From the NCBI RefSeq assembly GCF_040931995.1, contig NZ_CP162412.1, forward strand, positions 2,457,001 through 2,521,000: a DNA stretch of 64,000 nucleotides, read 5' to 3'. Source of the stretch: Pelagovum sp. HNIBRBA483 (GTDB lineage Bacteria > Pseudomonadota > Alphaproteobacteria > Rhodobacterales > Rhodobacteraceae). A program made the translations under genes and the position numbers. The notes under the pieces were generated by a model. That model made no database searches. It was given only the letters and a program-made list of their open reading frames with translations, and was not told the DNA's origin. This document shows, piece after piece, positions 16,876 through 25,543 of the stretch. Each line of letters starts with the position of its first letter. Position 1 is the first letter of the stretch.

Positions 16876-17532
16876 ATGGAACGCAAACGCGCAGATATCA
16901 TCGCGGAAGAGCTCGAAGGCATGATCTTCGACGGCACTTTCGAAAATGGCGACCGGCTGGATGAAGTCCAACTGGCCGAGCGGTTCTCCGTATCGCGCAC
17001 GCCGGTCCGTGAAGCGCTGCAAAAGCTCACGCAATCCGGCCTAGCGGAGCAAATTCCCCGCCGTGGCGTGTTTGTGCGTCAGCCTGGGCCGCTGGAATTG
17101 ATCGAGATGTTCGAGGTAATGGCCGAGCTTGAAGCCGTCTGCGCCCGCCTCGCCGCCACCCGCATATCGGATGAAGCCATCGCCGAACTGCACGCTGCCA
17201 ATATGCGCTGCAATCAAGCGGTCGAGGCCCAAGACGCCGACCGCTACTACCGCGAGAACGAGCAGTTTCACGGGATTTTGTACAAGCAGTCGGGCAATCG
17301 CTTCTTGGAGCAGGAATGCCTTCGCCTGCACCGCCGCTTGCAACCCTTCCGGCGGCTTCAACTGCGGCTTCGGGGCCGCATGCGCCAGTCAATGACAGAA
17401 CATGAGGCCGTCTTCAAAGCGCTCGAAGCGGGCGATGGCGAGCGCGCTTCCGCCGCGATCCGCGATCACGTCGCGGTTCAGGGCGAGAAGTTCCATCACC
17501 TGATTGCAAACCTCAAGCCCGCCGTGAGCTAG
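16876..17532 (+). CDS. matR: GntR family regulator (FCD/FadR subfamily) of malonate use
   Basis: This is a malonate- or malonyl-CoA-responsive repressor by context. The 218-residue protein has an N-terminal winged helix (ADIIAEELEGMIFDGTFENG, then DEVQLAERFSVSRTPVREAL) and an all-helical FCD effector domain. Metal-binding positions expected in FCD are visible around ENEQFHGILY and the late IRDHVAVQGEKFHH. The start at 16876 gives a normal length. Upstream ATGs at 16756 and 16831 would read through the promoter and operator region. It is divergent from matPQMAB. Confidence 0.88.
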   Translation: MERKRADIIAEELEGMIFDGTFENGDRLDEVQLAERFSVSRTPVREALQKLTQSGLAEQIPRRGVFVRQPGPLELIEMFEVMAELEAVCARLAATRISDEAIAELHAANMRCNQAVEAQDADRYYRENEQFHGILYKQSGNRFLEQECLRLHRRLQPFRRLQLRLRGRMRQSMTEHEAVFKALEAGDGERASAAIRDHVAVQGEKFHHLIANLKPAVS

Positions 17533-17543
17533 GTTCCAGCGGC

Positions 17544-17882
17544 TCAGTACGCCGCCGTTACAATCATCTCGACCTTCAGATCAGGCCGCGCGAGCTTTGC
17601 TTCGCCACAGGCGCGAGCCGGCGCATGGCCTTCCGGCACCCATGCATCCCACACCGCGTTCATCTCGGCAAAATCCGCCATATCCGCAAGCCAGATCACC
17701 ACCTGAAGCATCTGTTCCGGCGACGATCCTGCCTTTTCCAACAGCGCTTCGATACGGCCAATGCAGTCACGGGTCTGCTCGGCAACGGTCGCGCCTTCAC
17801 CCACCTGCCCGCAGAGATAAGCAACGCCGTTATGCTTGACGATCTTGCTCATACGCTGGCCGGTTTCGATCCGTTCGATCAT
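17544..17882 (-). CDS. RidA/YjgF family protein (imine/enamine deaminase)
   Basis: RidA proteins hydrolyse reactive imines or enamines made by amino-acid-oxidising enzymes. The 112-residue product has the family core [15 protein letters not shown], the [20 protein letters not shown] helix and the [20 protein letters not shown] end. The usual substrate-binding arginine position is occupied by the ARPD stretch just before the last strand. AGGAGAAAAGA precedes the ATG at 17882. It is the last gene of an operon whose flavoenzyme releases an imine, so it probably finishes that oxidation. Confidence 0.88.
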   Translation of the reverse strand: MIERIETGQRMSKIVKHNGVAYLCGQVGEGATVAEQTRDCIGRIEALLEKAGSSPEQMLQVVIWLADMADFAEMNAVWDAWVPEGHAPARACGEAKLARPDLKVEMIVTAAY

Positions 17883-17893
17883 TCTTTTCTCTC

Positions 17894-19288
17894 CTATTCC
17901 GCCGCATCGCTGCACGGCGCATCCATCGCGGCCAGTTCCCCCAGCGTCACCGGCTTCAGCGGTGGCCTGATACGATAATATCCTGTTTCATCGGGGCTTT
18001 TACGGTTCTCTTCTGCCAGAATGCCCGTAACCGTCAAGCCGCAATAGCGCCCCTGGCACGGCCCCATTCCAGCGCGACCAAAAGCTTTGGTCTGGTTCGG
18101 GCCAAGGCATCCGATCTTCGCGTACCCCCTGATATCCCCTGCGGTGACTTCCTCACAGCGGCAAACGATTGTCGCATCGCTGGGCGAAAGCGCCTCCGCA
18201 AAAGGCGGGTATGCCGCATCGAGGAACGGGCGCACCGCCCCTGCCTGCGCCAATTTCGCCTGAAAAGGGACCGCCGCCGCATCACAGTCCGCTTGTGACA
18301 GCTTACCAATATCCGCCGCGACCTTCAGCGCCGCGATCCGGCCCGCCACTTCCGCGACTTCAGCGCCGCCGATGCCTGCGCCATCTCCGGCGATATAAAC
18401 ACCCTCAACCCCCGTCGCGCCACAGCCGTCAACGACCGGCGCAAAACACTTCTGCTGCGGGTTCCAGCGATGCGGTACATTGAGCGACCGCGCCGCCTGC
18501 TGGTTCGGCACAACACCATGATGCAGCATCACCGTGTCACAAGCGATCCTATGGCGACGCCCCTTCGCGCTGAACGCAACAGCCTCCGCTTGGCCCTCTC
18601 CGTCGATCCGCAGATCTGTCACACCACGATAGCGCGGCACGTCGGCCTTGCGTATCTCGGCCAACAATTTCGCGCCCTTCAGCAGGTATCGCCAGCCGCG
18701 CAACGCGCCGAATAAATGCGCCTGCGCCGTAATGAAATCCCGCATCGTCTGCGTCTCGATCAGGGCTAGCGGCGGCGTCCCCGCCCGCACCATTTGCGCC
18801 GCGATCAGGTACAGGAGCGGGCCAGAGCCGGCCAGCACCGCGCGGCGGGCGATAATCCCCGATTGCTTGAGCAGGATCTGCCCTGCCCCTGCCGTCATCA
18901 CCCCCGGCAACGTCCAGCCAGGTATCGGCATCGGCCGCTCCAACGCACCCGTTGCTAGCAAAATGCGCGCGCCGGTGATCTGCGCGGCTTTGCCGCCTTG
19001 CGTATAAGAAACGTAAAAACCGTCCTCAATCGCCCAAGCAACAGCACCCGCAATATGCGTGATACCCGCCTGCGAAAGCCCATCCGTCAGGCGTTTGCCA
19101 TGCAGGTAATCCGGCCCAAGGATCCGCGCTCGAGCGGCGCTGACCTTCTCTACGTCACGGAAAATCTGCCCGCCCGCGCGGGGCTGCTCGTCCAGCACCA
19201 CAACCGAAAGCCCGCGCTCGGCCGCCTCTTTTGCGGCCGCCATGCCCGCAGGCCCTGCACCGATGATTATCAGGTCATAGCTCTGCAT
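17894..19288 (-). CDS. FAD oxidoreductase alpha subunit with [2Fe-2S] BFD domain (OoxA/HcnB-like)
   Basis: This is the alpha subunit of a heterotrimeric amine/imino-acid dehydrogenase. The 464-residue protein has a first dinucleotide motif at residues 5-20 ([15 protein letters not shown]), a second one near [17 protein letters not shown], and a C-terminal BFD-like cluster domain whose cysteines appear as VCRCEE and later [18 protein letters not shown] precedes the ATG at 19288. Its start overlaps the end of the ferredoxin-like subunit gene by 14 bases. Relatives include opine oxidase A, D-hydroxyproline dehydrogenase and HcnB. Transporter and RidA context favours an imine-forming amino or imino acid dehydrogenase over cyanide synthesis. 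Confidence 0.9.
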   Translation of the reverse strand: MQSYDLIIIGAGPAGMAAAKEAAERGLSVVVLDEQPRAGGQIFRDVEKVSAARARILGPDYLHGKRLTDGLSQAGITHIAGAVAWAIEDGFYVSYTQGGKAAQITGARILLATGALERPMPIPGWTLPGVMTAGAGQILLKQSGIIARRAVLAGSGPLLYLIAAQMVRAGTPPLALIETQTMRDFITAQAHLFGALRGWRYLLKGAKLLAEIRKADVPRYRGVTDLRIDGEGQAEAVAFSAKGRRHRIACDTVMLHHGVVPNQQAARSLNVPHRWNPQQKCFAPVVDGCGATGVEGVYIAGDGAGIGGAEVAEVAGRIAALKVAADIGKLSQADCDAAAVPFQAKLAQAGAVRPFLDAAYPPFAEALSPSDATIVCRCEEVTAGDIRGYAKIGCLGPNQTKAFGRAGMGPCQGRYCGLTVTGILAEENRKSPDETGYYRIRPPLKPVTLGELAAMDAPCSDAAE

Positions 19289-19586
19289 CGTCACCTCCGG
19301 CTGCATGGGCAGGGCGCGCAATCTCCATCCCGTCCGCAACTTCCAGCATGCAGGCCTGTCGCGTCACGCCATCAATCTCCACAAGGCAGTCAAAACACGC
19401 GCCCATCATGCAAAACGGCGCACGCGGCGCGCCTGACACTGGCGTCTGCCGGAACACATGCACCCCTGCCGCCAGCAACGCGGCGGCAAGGTTGGCCCCC
19501 TCGGTCAGCTCCAGTGGCTGCCCGTCAAAGACGATCCGGACCTTCGGCCCCCCATCAAGCTCAAGAAACGGCAAATCGGTCTTCAC
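19275..19586 (-). CDS. (2Fe-2S) ferredoxin-like gamma subunit (HcnA-like)
   Basis: This 103-residue protein is the electron-transfer subunit of the heterotrimeric oxidase. It has a plant-type [2Fe-2S] pattern, PFCMMGACFDCLVEIDG, followed by a fourth cysteine in RQACMLE. The family's usual start-up strand KVRIVFDGQPLELTEGANLA is present. The start is a GTG at 19586 preceded by GGAGGTGTTCA, so it overlaps the oxidase beta gene by 26 bases; it also overlaps the alpha gene. All three genes are tightly coupled. Confidence 0.88.
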   Translation of the reverse strand: MKTDLPFLELDGGPKVRIVFDGQPLELTEGANLAAALLAAGVHVFRQTPVSGAPRAPFCMMGACFDCLVEIDGVTRQACMLEVADGMEIARPAHAAGGDDAEL

Positions 19587-20661
19587 TGAACACCTCCAGA
19601 TCAGGCGCCGCCTCGGTGCCTTCCAGCCATTCCGGCAACAGGCGCGCATGGGCCGCCGCAAGCGTGATCCCGCTATGGCAGGTTACAAGATAGGCCCCCG
19701 GCAGCTCCGCGCTTTCTTGGTAGATCGGCAACCCGTCGGGCGAAAGCACCCGCAGCGCCCCCCAACTGCGCACCAGTTGCGCCTTGGCGAGCGCCGGATA
19801 GGCCGCAATCGCATCCGCCGCGAGCCCCGATAGCCCCGATTGGGTCACGCGGTCGTCCGTTCCGACTTCTTCATTCGTTGCGCCAATCTGGATACCACCT
19901 TCATCCACCTGCCGCGCGATCAGCGAGGGGCGGTTGATCAGCTTCGGCATTTTTTCGGTGATCAGCACCTGCCCCCGCTGCGGCCGGATCGGTGCCTTAA
20001 AGCCCAGCTTCGGCCCAAGCACCGCCGCGCCCAGCCCCACAGACAGGATCACTTTCGCCGCTTGCAGAACAGTTCCATCACTGCATGTGACACGGAAGCT
20101 GTCCGGCTTCGTCACGTCGGTGACGGTCTTGCCGTTCAACACCTGCCCACCCATGCGGCGCACATCATCCGCCAGCGCCGCCAGCAGCTTCAGCGGGTTC
20201 GCATGCCCGTCCTGATGGTGCAGAATAGCGCCTACCACCTTCGGCCCGATATGCGGCTCTTCCTTGCGCAAGGCGTTGTGACCCAAAACCTCGTAAGGGT
20301 AATCGCCGCCCAGCTGCTCTTTCAAAACTTCATATTTCGCCACCGTTTCCTGCAAACTCTCTTCCGAGAAATGCAGATCATACCCGCCGCGCTGCTCCAA
20401 CGGCACGGCTTTGCCGGTATTGCTTCCCAGCTCATTGGCAAAATCGGCCCAGATCGCTGCGGATTCCTGCGACCAACGCGCATAGCGCGGCTGTTTCATC
20501 CCCTTGGACTGCACCCAGACAAGCCCGAAATTCCCGCGGCTGGCCCGAAACGACCCGTCATCCCCGTCGATCACGATGACACGCTTGCCGCGTTTCAGCA
20601 GACCCCACGCAACGGAGAGGCCGACAACACCGCCACCGATGATCGCATAATCCGCTTCCAT
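19561..20661 (-). CDS. FAD-dependent amino/imino acid oxidase beta subunit (DAO family, OoxB/HcnC-like)
   Basis: This is the substrate-oxidising flavoprotein of the trimer. The 366-residue product opens with YAIIGGGVVGLSVAWGLLKRG (FAD motif), then SFRASRGNFGLVWVQSKGM, typical of the glycine oxidase/D-amino acid dehydrogenase family. It ends with SPDGLPIYQESAELPGAYLV and TCHSGITLAAAHA. It is the first oxidase gene downstream of a TRAP operon, separated from it by a terminator-like hairpin. D-amino acids, hydroxyproline isomers or opines are the candidate substrates. Confidence 0.9.
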   Translation of the reverse strand: MEADYAIIGGGVVGLSVAWGLLKRGKRVIVIDGDDGSFRASRGNFGLVWVQSKGMKQPRYARWSQESAAIWADFANELGSNTGKAVPLEQRGGYDLHFSEESLQETVAKYEVLKEQLGGDYPYEVLGHNALRKEEPHIGPKVVGAILHHQDGHANPLKLLAALADDVRRMGGQVLNGKTVTDVTKPDSFRVTCSDGTVLQAAKVILSVGLGAAVLGPKLGFKAPIRPQRGQVLITEKMPKLINRPSLIARQVDEGGIQIGATNEEVGTDDRVTQSGLSGLAADAIAAYPALAKAQLVRSWGALRVLSPDGLPIYQESAELPGAYLVTCHSGITLAAAHARLLPEWLEGTEAAPDLEVFSEDRFAVS

Positions 20662-20694
20662 CGTGCTCTCTCTCCGGTTGGGGTTTCATAAAAA

Positions 20695-20719
20695 CAGGGC
20701 GGCAAACACCGCCGCCCTG
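20695..20719 (-). terminator. Rho-independent terminator/attenuator after the TRAP binding-protein gene
   Basis: CAGGGCGGC and GCCGCCCTG (20711-20719 and 20695-20703) form a perfect 9-bp stem with a seven-base loop. On the leftward strand the stem is followed by TTTTTA. It sits 16 bases past the DctP stop and 34 bases before the oxidase gene, so the oxidase genes may depend on readthrough or a nearby weak promoter. Confidence 0.75.
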
Positions 20720-20734
20720 CCCTGTTCAAATGGC

Positions 20735-21727
20735 TTACTGGGCCAGTTGGTCAAGGATGCCCTGACCCCACTCGGCGCCCACATCCTGCAACACTTCCGG
20801 CCAGACCTCGGCACGGACCTTGCCAGCCATCGCGGCCATCTCGGCGTCAGAAAGTTCCACGATGGTCGCGCCCAGCTCGTCTGCGAGGCGCTGCTCCCAC
20901 TTGCCCTGATCGGCCTCTGCCACGGTCCAGCGCTGCGCTTCGAAATCAGCCGCAGCCGCCTTAAGCGCCGCTTGATCGTCGGCATCCATCGCCGCCAGCG
21001 ACTCGTTGGAGATGATCATGTACCACACCTCGAAGTGTGTATTAGCGGGGATATAGGCCTTGGTCACGTCGCGGAACGAGGCGTAGTAGCCTTCCGCACC
21101 GGAGCCGATCACGCCATCAACAACGCCGGTCTGAATCGCGGTAAACGCTTCCGAGAACGGGATCGGCGCAGGGATATAGCCAAGCGCTTCGCCGGTCAGC
21201 TGGAAGGATTTGATGCCCGGCACGCGCACCTTGATGCCGTTGGACTGCGACGGATCACCCGGGTTCACCGGATCGGTGTTCAGGGAGATACCGCCAAAGT
21301 ACACAGGGTACGCCGCCAGCATGGTGATGTCCTGCTCGGAATACAGTTCTGCCATCACGTTGCGCACAGGGCCGTTCGGGCCATAGGCGGCGCGCGCCTC
21401 ATCCCAGCTGTTAGCAAGGTAAGGGAAAGAGCTGATCTGCATACGACGGTCAGCCGCCGTGGCTGCAGGCTGCGTTGCCATGTCAATCGCACCAACGCTG
21501 ACGCGCTCTTGCACGGTCGTGTAATCGCCCAGCGCCGAGGCGGGGAAGATTTCGATATTCACGTCGCCGCCTGTGGCTTCGGCCACCGTGGCCGAGAAGG
21601 CACGCAGTTCCACGTCAATGGTGGCGTCCTGCGGGCGCACATGGCTCATCTTGAGGTCTTGTGCGCTGGCCATACCGGAAAGCGCGATCAGCGCTGCGGC
21701 AGCGGTGCCGGTCAAGAAATGTTTCAT
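20735..21727 (-). CDS. TRAP periplasmic solute-binding protein (DctP family)
   Basis: This is the periplasmic receptor of the second TRAP system. The 330-residue precursor has a signal peptide (MKHFLTGTAAAALIALSGMA, then SAQD). It shows the DctP pattern KMSHVRPQDATIDVELRAF and NGIKVRVPGIKSFQLTGEAL, where the arginine would bind a carboxylate. Here the receptor gene is last in the QMP order. Its ligand is probably the substrate of the oxidase encoded just downstream. Confidence 0.92.
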   Translation of the reverse strand: MKHFLTGTAAAALIALSGMASAQDLKMSHVRPQDATIDVELRAFSATVAEATGGDVNIEIFPASALGDYTTVQERVSVGAIDMATQPAATAADRRMQISSFPYLANSWDEARAAYGPNGPVRNVMAELYSEQDITMLAAYPVYFGGISLNTDPVNPGDPSQSNGIKVRVPGIKSFQLTGEALGYIPAPIPFSEAFTAIQTGVVDGVIGSGAEGYYASFRDVTKAYIPANTHFEVWYMIISNESLAAMDADDQAALKAAAADFEAQRWTVAEADQGKWEQRLADELGATIVELSDAEMAAMAGKVRAEVWPEVLQDVGAEWGQGILDQLAQ

Positions 21728-21761
21728 TTGGGTTTCCTCCGTTGGATTAACTTGGTTTGGA

Positions 21762-23060
21762 TTAGTAGCCGAACAGGCGCGGCAGATAGAGCGACAGGTC
21801 GGGCCAGAGAGATGTCAGAAAGACGACAGGCACATAGCCGGTCACGATCAGGACCATTGCAGGCGGGATCACTTTTGTGACCTTCACCTTGCCGATCCGC
21901 GCGCCCAGATACAGGATCGAGGCATAGGGCGGCGTGACCCCGCCCATCGCGGTATTGACGCCCATGATGGCGGCAAATTGCACAGGGCTCACCCCGATCG
22001 CATTCATCAAGGGCAGCAACAGCGGCGCAATCAGAATGATCGCGGTCACGTCATTGACCACCATGCCCACAAGGAACAGCAGAATGTTGATCAGGATCAG
22101 CAGCAGAACCTTGTTTTCGGTGATTTCAAAGATTGAGCTGACAAGATTTTGCGGGATGCTTTCGTAAACGAACATCTGCCCGAGGATCATCGAGAACAGG
22201 ATCATGATCATGATCGCGCCCACCGCCGTCGCGGCTTCCTTTCCCGCAAACAGGAAGTTCTCCCAGCGCAAACCCTTGTAGATGAAAAAGCCCACAGGGA
22301 TCGCATAGATCACCGCCAATGCGGCGGCCTCCGTCGGGGTCATCACCCCGCCATAAATCCCGCCGAGGATCATCACCGGCATCAACAGCGCGGGCGTCGC
22401 GTTGAAGCCCCGCTTCGCCACTTCGCTCGACAGTTCCTTGAAGGTCGGCTTCTCGTCGAGCTTCAGGTCGAACTTGCGCGACATGAACAGGTTCACCACC
22501 GAGAAATTGAACATGATGAACAGCCCCGGCCCCAGCGTGGCAAGGAAACAGGCAAGGATCGACGTATCCGTCACCCAGCCATAAACGATCATCGTCACCG
22601 ACGGCGGGATCAATAGCCCGAGGATCGACGAGTTGGCGATCAAGGCAGTCGCATATTCACGCGGATAGCCGCGCTTCTCCATTTCCGGGATCAACAGCGG
22701 ACCGATAGCGGCAATACCCGTCAGGCCAGAGCCCGAGATCGCACCGATCACCGCGCAAGACACCGCCGCAACCACGCCCAATCCGCCCCTGATATGGCCG
22801 ATAAAGGCGTTCACAAACCGCAAGAGCGAGGCCGCAATCCCGCTTTCCGACATTATCGTTCCCGCCAGCACAAAGAGCGGAATCGCCAGCAAAACCGGAT
22901 TCCCCATCTGCTGGAAGCCCCAGAGCATCATGCCCTTCATCGTCACGTCACCGATGAAATACATCACCATCAGCGCGGCGCCAAAGCAATACGGCAGCGG
23001 CACGCCCAAGGTCAGCGTCAGCACCAGAACGGCAATTGCCAGTAGCGCGATCTCAATCAT
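21762..23060 (-). CDS. TRAP transporter large permease (DctM family)
   Basis: This 432-residue inner-membrane protein is the ion-coupled channel of the second TRAP system. DctM landmarks are VSCAVIGAISGSGLTGIAAI, GLLIPPSVTMIVYGWVTD and GVMTPTEAAALAVIYA. The ATG overlaps the DctQ stop by four bases (ATGA). The stop lies 34 bases before the DctP gene, whose start is preceded by GGAGGAAACCC. Confidence 0.93.
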   Translation of the reverse strand: MIEIALLAIAVLVLTLTLGVPLPYCFGAALMVMYFIGDVTMKGMMLWGFQQMGNPVLLAIPLFVLAGTIMSESGIAASLLRFVNAFIGHIRGGLGVVAAVSCAVIGAISGSGLTGIAAIGPLLIPEMEKRGYPREYATALIANSSILGLLIPPSVTMIVYGWVTDTSILACFLATLGPGLFIMFNFSVVNLFMSRKFDLKLDEKPTFKELSSEVAKRGFNATPALLMPVMILGGIYGGVMTPTEAAALAVIYAIPVGFFIYKGLRWENFLFAGKEAATAVGAIMIMILFSMILGQMFVYESIPQNLVSSIFEITENKVLLLILINILLFLVGMVVNDVTAIILIAPLLLPLMNAIGVSPVQFAAIMGVNTAMGGVTPPYASILYLGARIGKVKVTKVIPPAMVLIVTGYVPVVFLTSLWPDLSLYLPRLFGY

Positions 23061-23527
23061 TGGGCATTTCCTTTCGCCAGATCACGCACATGCCCCAGCA
23101 GGTGCCACGCAGTGTAGACCATCATCAGCGTCAGCCCGATCACCAGCGCCACGTCAGAGTAAAATGTCGGGATGTAGAGCGTCGGGCTTTCCTTCCAGAC
23201 CCGCCACGCATAGCGCGTGTAGTCCCACGCCCATGACAGCAGCCACAGCCCAACGATCAGACTTATGACCTCGCCGATAATCGCCAGCACCTTGTGCTGC
23301 ACATCCGTCGTAAGCCAGATTTCCAGCACATTCGCGCGGATATGGGTGTTCTCGCGCGAGGCATTGATCGCGCCGAACATATAGAGCCACAGCGTCGGAT
23401 AGAGCATCGTCTCTTCCAGCCCCATTACGGGGATCTGTAAGACGTAGCGCGTGATCACCTGCACGAACTGTCCCAACGCGACAATAAGGATCAGCGCGGT
23501 CAGCAAAAATTTCGAGAATGTATCCAT
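23057..23527 (-). CDS. TRAP transporter small permease (DctQ family)
   Basis: This 156-residue four-helix subunit partners the DctM protein encoded next. Hydrophobic segments lie near 8-28, 40-58, 85-108 and 128-148. The DctQ-type segment MGLEETMLYPTLWLYMFGAI is present. It is the first gene of the leftward operon and is divergent from the LysR gene at 23637. The ATG is preceded by GGGGGGGAC. Confidence 0.9.
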   Translation of the reverse strand: MDTFSKFLLTALILIVALGQFVQVITRYVLQIPVMGLEETMLYPTLWLYMFGAINASRENTHIRANVLEIWLTTDVQHKVLAIIGEVISLIVGLWLLSWAWDYTRYAWRVWKESPTLYIPTFYSDVALVIGLTLMMVYTAWHLLGHVRDLAKGNAQ

Positions 23528-23580
23528 GTCCCCCCCGTGGCGGCGATCGTCCGCACGCCATGCATCAACGAAACAGTGCC

Positions 23581-23622
23581 TTGATCATAAAATCAATTTG
23601 ATAATATCTTTGATCCCATCAA
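23581..23622. promoter_or_regulatory. Repeated TTGAT/ATCAA boxes between TRAP operon and LysR gene
   Basis: TTGAT-N6-ATCAA spans 23581-23596, another TTGAT begins at 23598, and TTGAT-CCC-ATCAA spans 23610-23622. The boxes fill the short region between the divergent genes and end 14 bases before the LysR start. They are plausible recognition and activation sites for that regulator. Pattern is seen; the protein bound is inferred. Confidence 0.5.
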
Positions 23623-23636
23623 TTGGATTTATACCC

Positions 23637-24569
23637 ATGCATCTTTCCCTTCGACAGCTCACCACCTTTCGCGAGGTCATGCGCTCAGGCTCGATCAGTC
23701 AGGCCGCACGCAGCGTCGGGCGCACGCAGCCTGCGGTTTCGACGATGATACAAACACTTGAGGCACAACTTGGCTTCGCCCTGTTCGATCGGACCCAAGG
23801 CAAACTGACCCCAACACCCGAGGCCCGTTTCTTTCTGGAAGAATGCGAAGACATCCTCGCCCGCGTCGAACGCACCGAACGCACCCTCCAGCGCATCAGC
23901 GCACTCGATTCCGGCAAGTTGCGCATCGCTTGTCATCCGGCGGCATCGAGCGTGTTTCTTCCCCGCCTGCTGACCGACTTTCTACGCGACAAAGAGGCGC
24001 TCGACGTCTCGCTCATCATGCGCTCCTCCGACCTGATCGAAGAACTCGTCGCTTCCCAGCAGTTCGATATAGGCTTTTCAGAAACCCCCGCGCCCCGCGC
24101 CTCGATCCGGCAAACCGATTTCGAGCTTGAATGCGTCTGCATCCTGCCTGCCGATGATCCCTTGGCACAGGCCGAATTCGTCACCCCCGCCCATCTTGAT
24201 GGTCGCCCGATGGCGGTGCTGTTTGATGAGCACCAAACAGCCCTGCAAACCGAAGCCGCCTTCAAGGCAACCGGCCACCACTTCAATAAGCGGCTGGAAT
24301 TACGGACCTTTCTCCCCGGACTTCAGTTCGTCAGCGCGGGGCTGTGCGTGATGATCAGCGATATGATAACCGCCTATAGCCATCTGCTTCAGGCGCCCGA
24401 CCCAAAACCCCTCGCGATCCGGCGCTTCAGCCCAAAAATCTCCAACAGCGTGTCGATCCTGACACCGGCTTTCGCGACCCAGTCTTTGGTCAGCGCGGCC
24501 TTCATCACCAAGCTCGAAGCCGAGGTCCGCAAGATGCAGAGCGATATCGCCAAAGCGCTCGATGCCTGA
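23637..24569 (+). CDS. LysR family regulator of the TRAP/oxidase operon
   Basis: This 310-residue LysR protein has the helix-turn-helix LRQLTTFREVMRSGSISQAA followed by VGRTQPAVSTMIQTLEAQLG. Its effector domain is of the type that binds small ligands (LRIACHPAASSVFLPRLLTD). The start at 23637 gives the canonical MHLSLRQL beginning; an in-frame upward frame runs through the divergent dctQ start. Position suggests control of the TRAP-oxidase-RidA operon. Confidence 0.92.
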   Translation: MHLSLRQLTTFREVMRSGSISQAARSVGRTQPAVSTMIQTLEAQLGFALFDRTQGKLTPTPEARFFLEECEDILARVERTERTLQRISALDSGKLRIACHPAASSVFLPRLLTDFLRDKEALDVSLIMRSSDLIEELVASQQFDIGFSETPAPRASIRQTDFELECVCILPADDPLAQAEFVTPAHLDGRPMAVLFDEHQTALQTEAAFKATGHHFNKRLELRTFLPGLQFVSAGLCVMISDMITAYSHLLQAPDPKPLAIRRFSPKISNSVSILTPAFATQSLVSAAFITKLEAEVRKMQSDIAKALDA

Positions 24570-24578
24570 CACGAGCGC

Positions 24579-25436
24579 TCACGCAGCGCTCTCCGCCTCC
24601 GGCAATTGCGCCAGCAACCATGACCGAAACCGCAGCGCCTCCGGTTTCTCCGCATTGACCGACAGGTAATACCCCTCCTGACCGGCAATCGCGCCCTCAT
24701 GCGCCCGCACCAACACGCCAGTTTCCACCGCATGTTTCGCCAAAAGCGCACTGACCAAGGCCACGCCGTTGCCATGCGCGGCCAGTTGCAGCGCCATCCC
24801 GTAGCTATCGACAAAGATCTCAGGCCGCATCACGCGGCCCATCTCCGCGCCCCACGCCCGCCATCCGCTCGATGTCCCCACCGCCTCGATCAGCGGCAAC
24901 TCTTCCAGTGGGCCTTCCAGATCGGGCGATTTCAGCGCCACAAGCCGGTCAGGCTTGAGCCGTTCCGCATTGCCGCCAACTTGTTTTGCCGATCCAAAGC
25001 GGATCTCCACATCCGCCCGCGCATTGTGAAAATCATCCGGCCAGATCGCGCTCAAGAACCGCACCTGCACCTCTGGGTTCAACGCGGTGAACTCCGGCAG
25101 GCGGGGCGAGATAACCCATTGCGCGATACTGATCGATGCCGCGACCGTCAGCAGCCGGTCCACCGGCCCCGCATCATATACTTCCGTTGCATCCGCCAGC
25201 GTGCCCAGCGCCGCTTCCACCTGCGGCAACAGCCGCCGCCCGTGATCTGTCAGCGAAAGACCCCGCGCATGACGGGTGAACAGCGCCACCCCAAGCCGTG
25301 TTTCCAGCGCCTTGACCTGCTGGCTCACCGCCGATTGCGTCATCGCAATCTCTTCCGCCGCAGCGGTAAAGCTCAGGCGTCGCCCCGCCGCCTCAAAAGC
25401 GCGGAACCATGTCAGGGGAGGAAGGGATTTCGCCAT
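24579..25436 (-). CDS. LysR family regulator, GcvA-like
   Basis: This 285-residue regulator begins LPPLTWFRAFEAAGRRLSFT and has AMTQSAVSQQVKALETRLG as its recognition helix region. The effector domain resembles GcvA proteins (LAAHGNGVALVSALLAKHAV). It is convergent with the previous LysR gene, with a 9-base gap, and divergent from the DUF1185 oxygenase operon at 25544, which it probably activates via the palindrome at 25452-25471. Confidence 0.92.
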   Translation of the reverse strand: MAKSLPPLTWFRAFEAAGRRLSFTAAAEEIAMTQSAVSQQVKALETRLGVALFTRHARGLSLTDHGRRLLPQVEAALGTLADATEVYDAGPVDRLLTVAASISIAQWVISPRLPEFTALNPEVQVRFLSAIWPDDFHNARADVEIRFGSAKQVGGNAERLKPDRLVALKSPDLEGPLEELPLIEAVGTSSGWRAWGAEMGRVMRPEIFVDSYGMALQLAAHGNGVALVSALLAKHAVETGVLVRAHEGAIAGQEGYYLSVNAEKPEALRFRSWLLAQLPEAESAA

Positions 25437-25451
25437 GATAGAAGTAAGCCA

Positions 25452-25471
25452 TTAGTATTCGTAATACCTAA
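25452..25471. promoter_or_regulatory. Palindromic operator of the DUF1185 operon
   Basis: GTATTCGTAATAC at 25455-25467 is a perfect inverted repeat around CGT, and TTAG/CTAA extend it to 20 bases. It contains the T-N11-A spacing expected of LysR sites and begins 16 bases from the regulator start. The nearest downstream gene begins at 25544. Confidence 0.55.
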
Positions 25472-25543
25472 GCGCTGAATTACTTCGTTTGTCAAAAAAA
25501 TTGCAGCACCGGATAACGGCAAGGCGACGAATAGGAGAACAGA

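Noticed and set aside
17894-20661. Hydrogen cyanide synthase (hcnABC)
   Set aside because: The subunits fit HcnABC by family, but the TRAP importer, RidA and LysR context points to catabolic amine oxidation.
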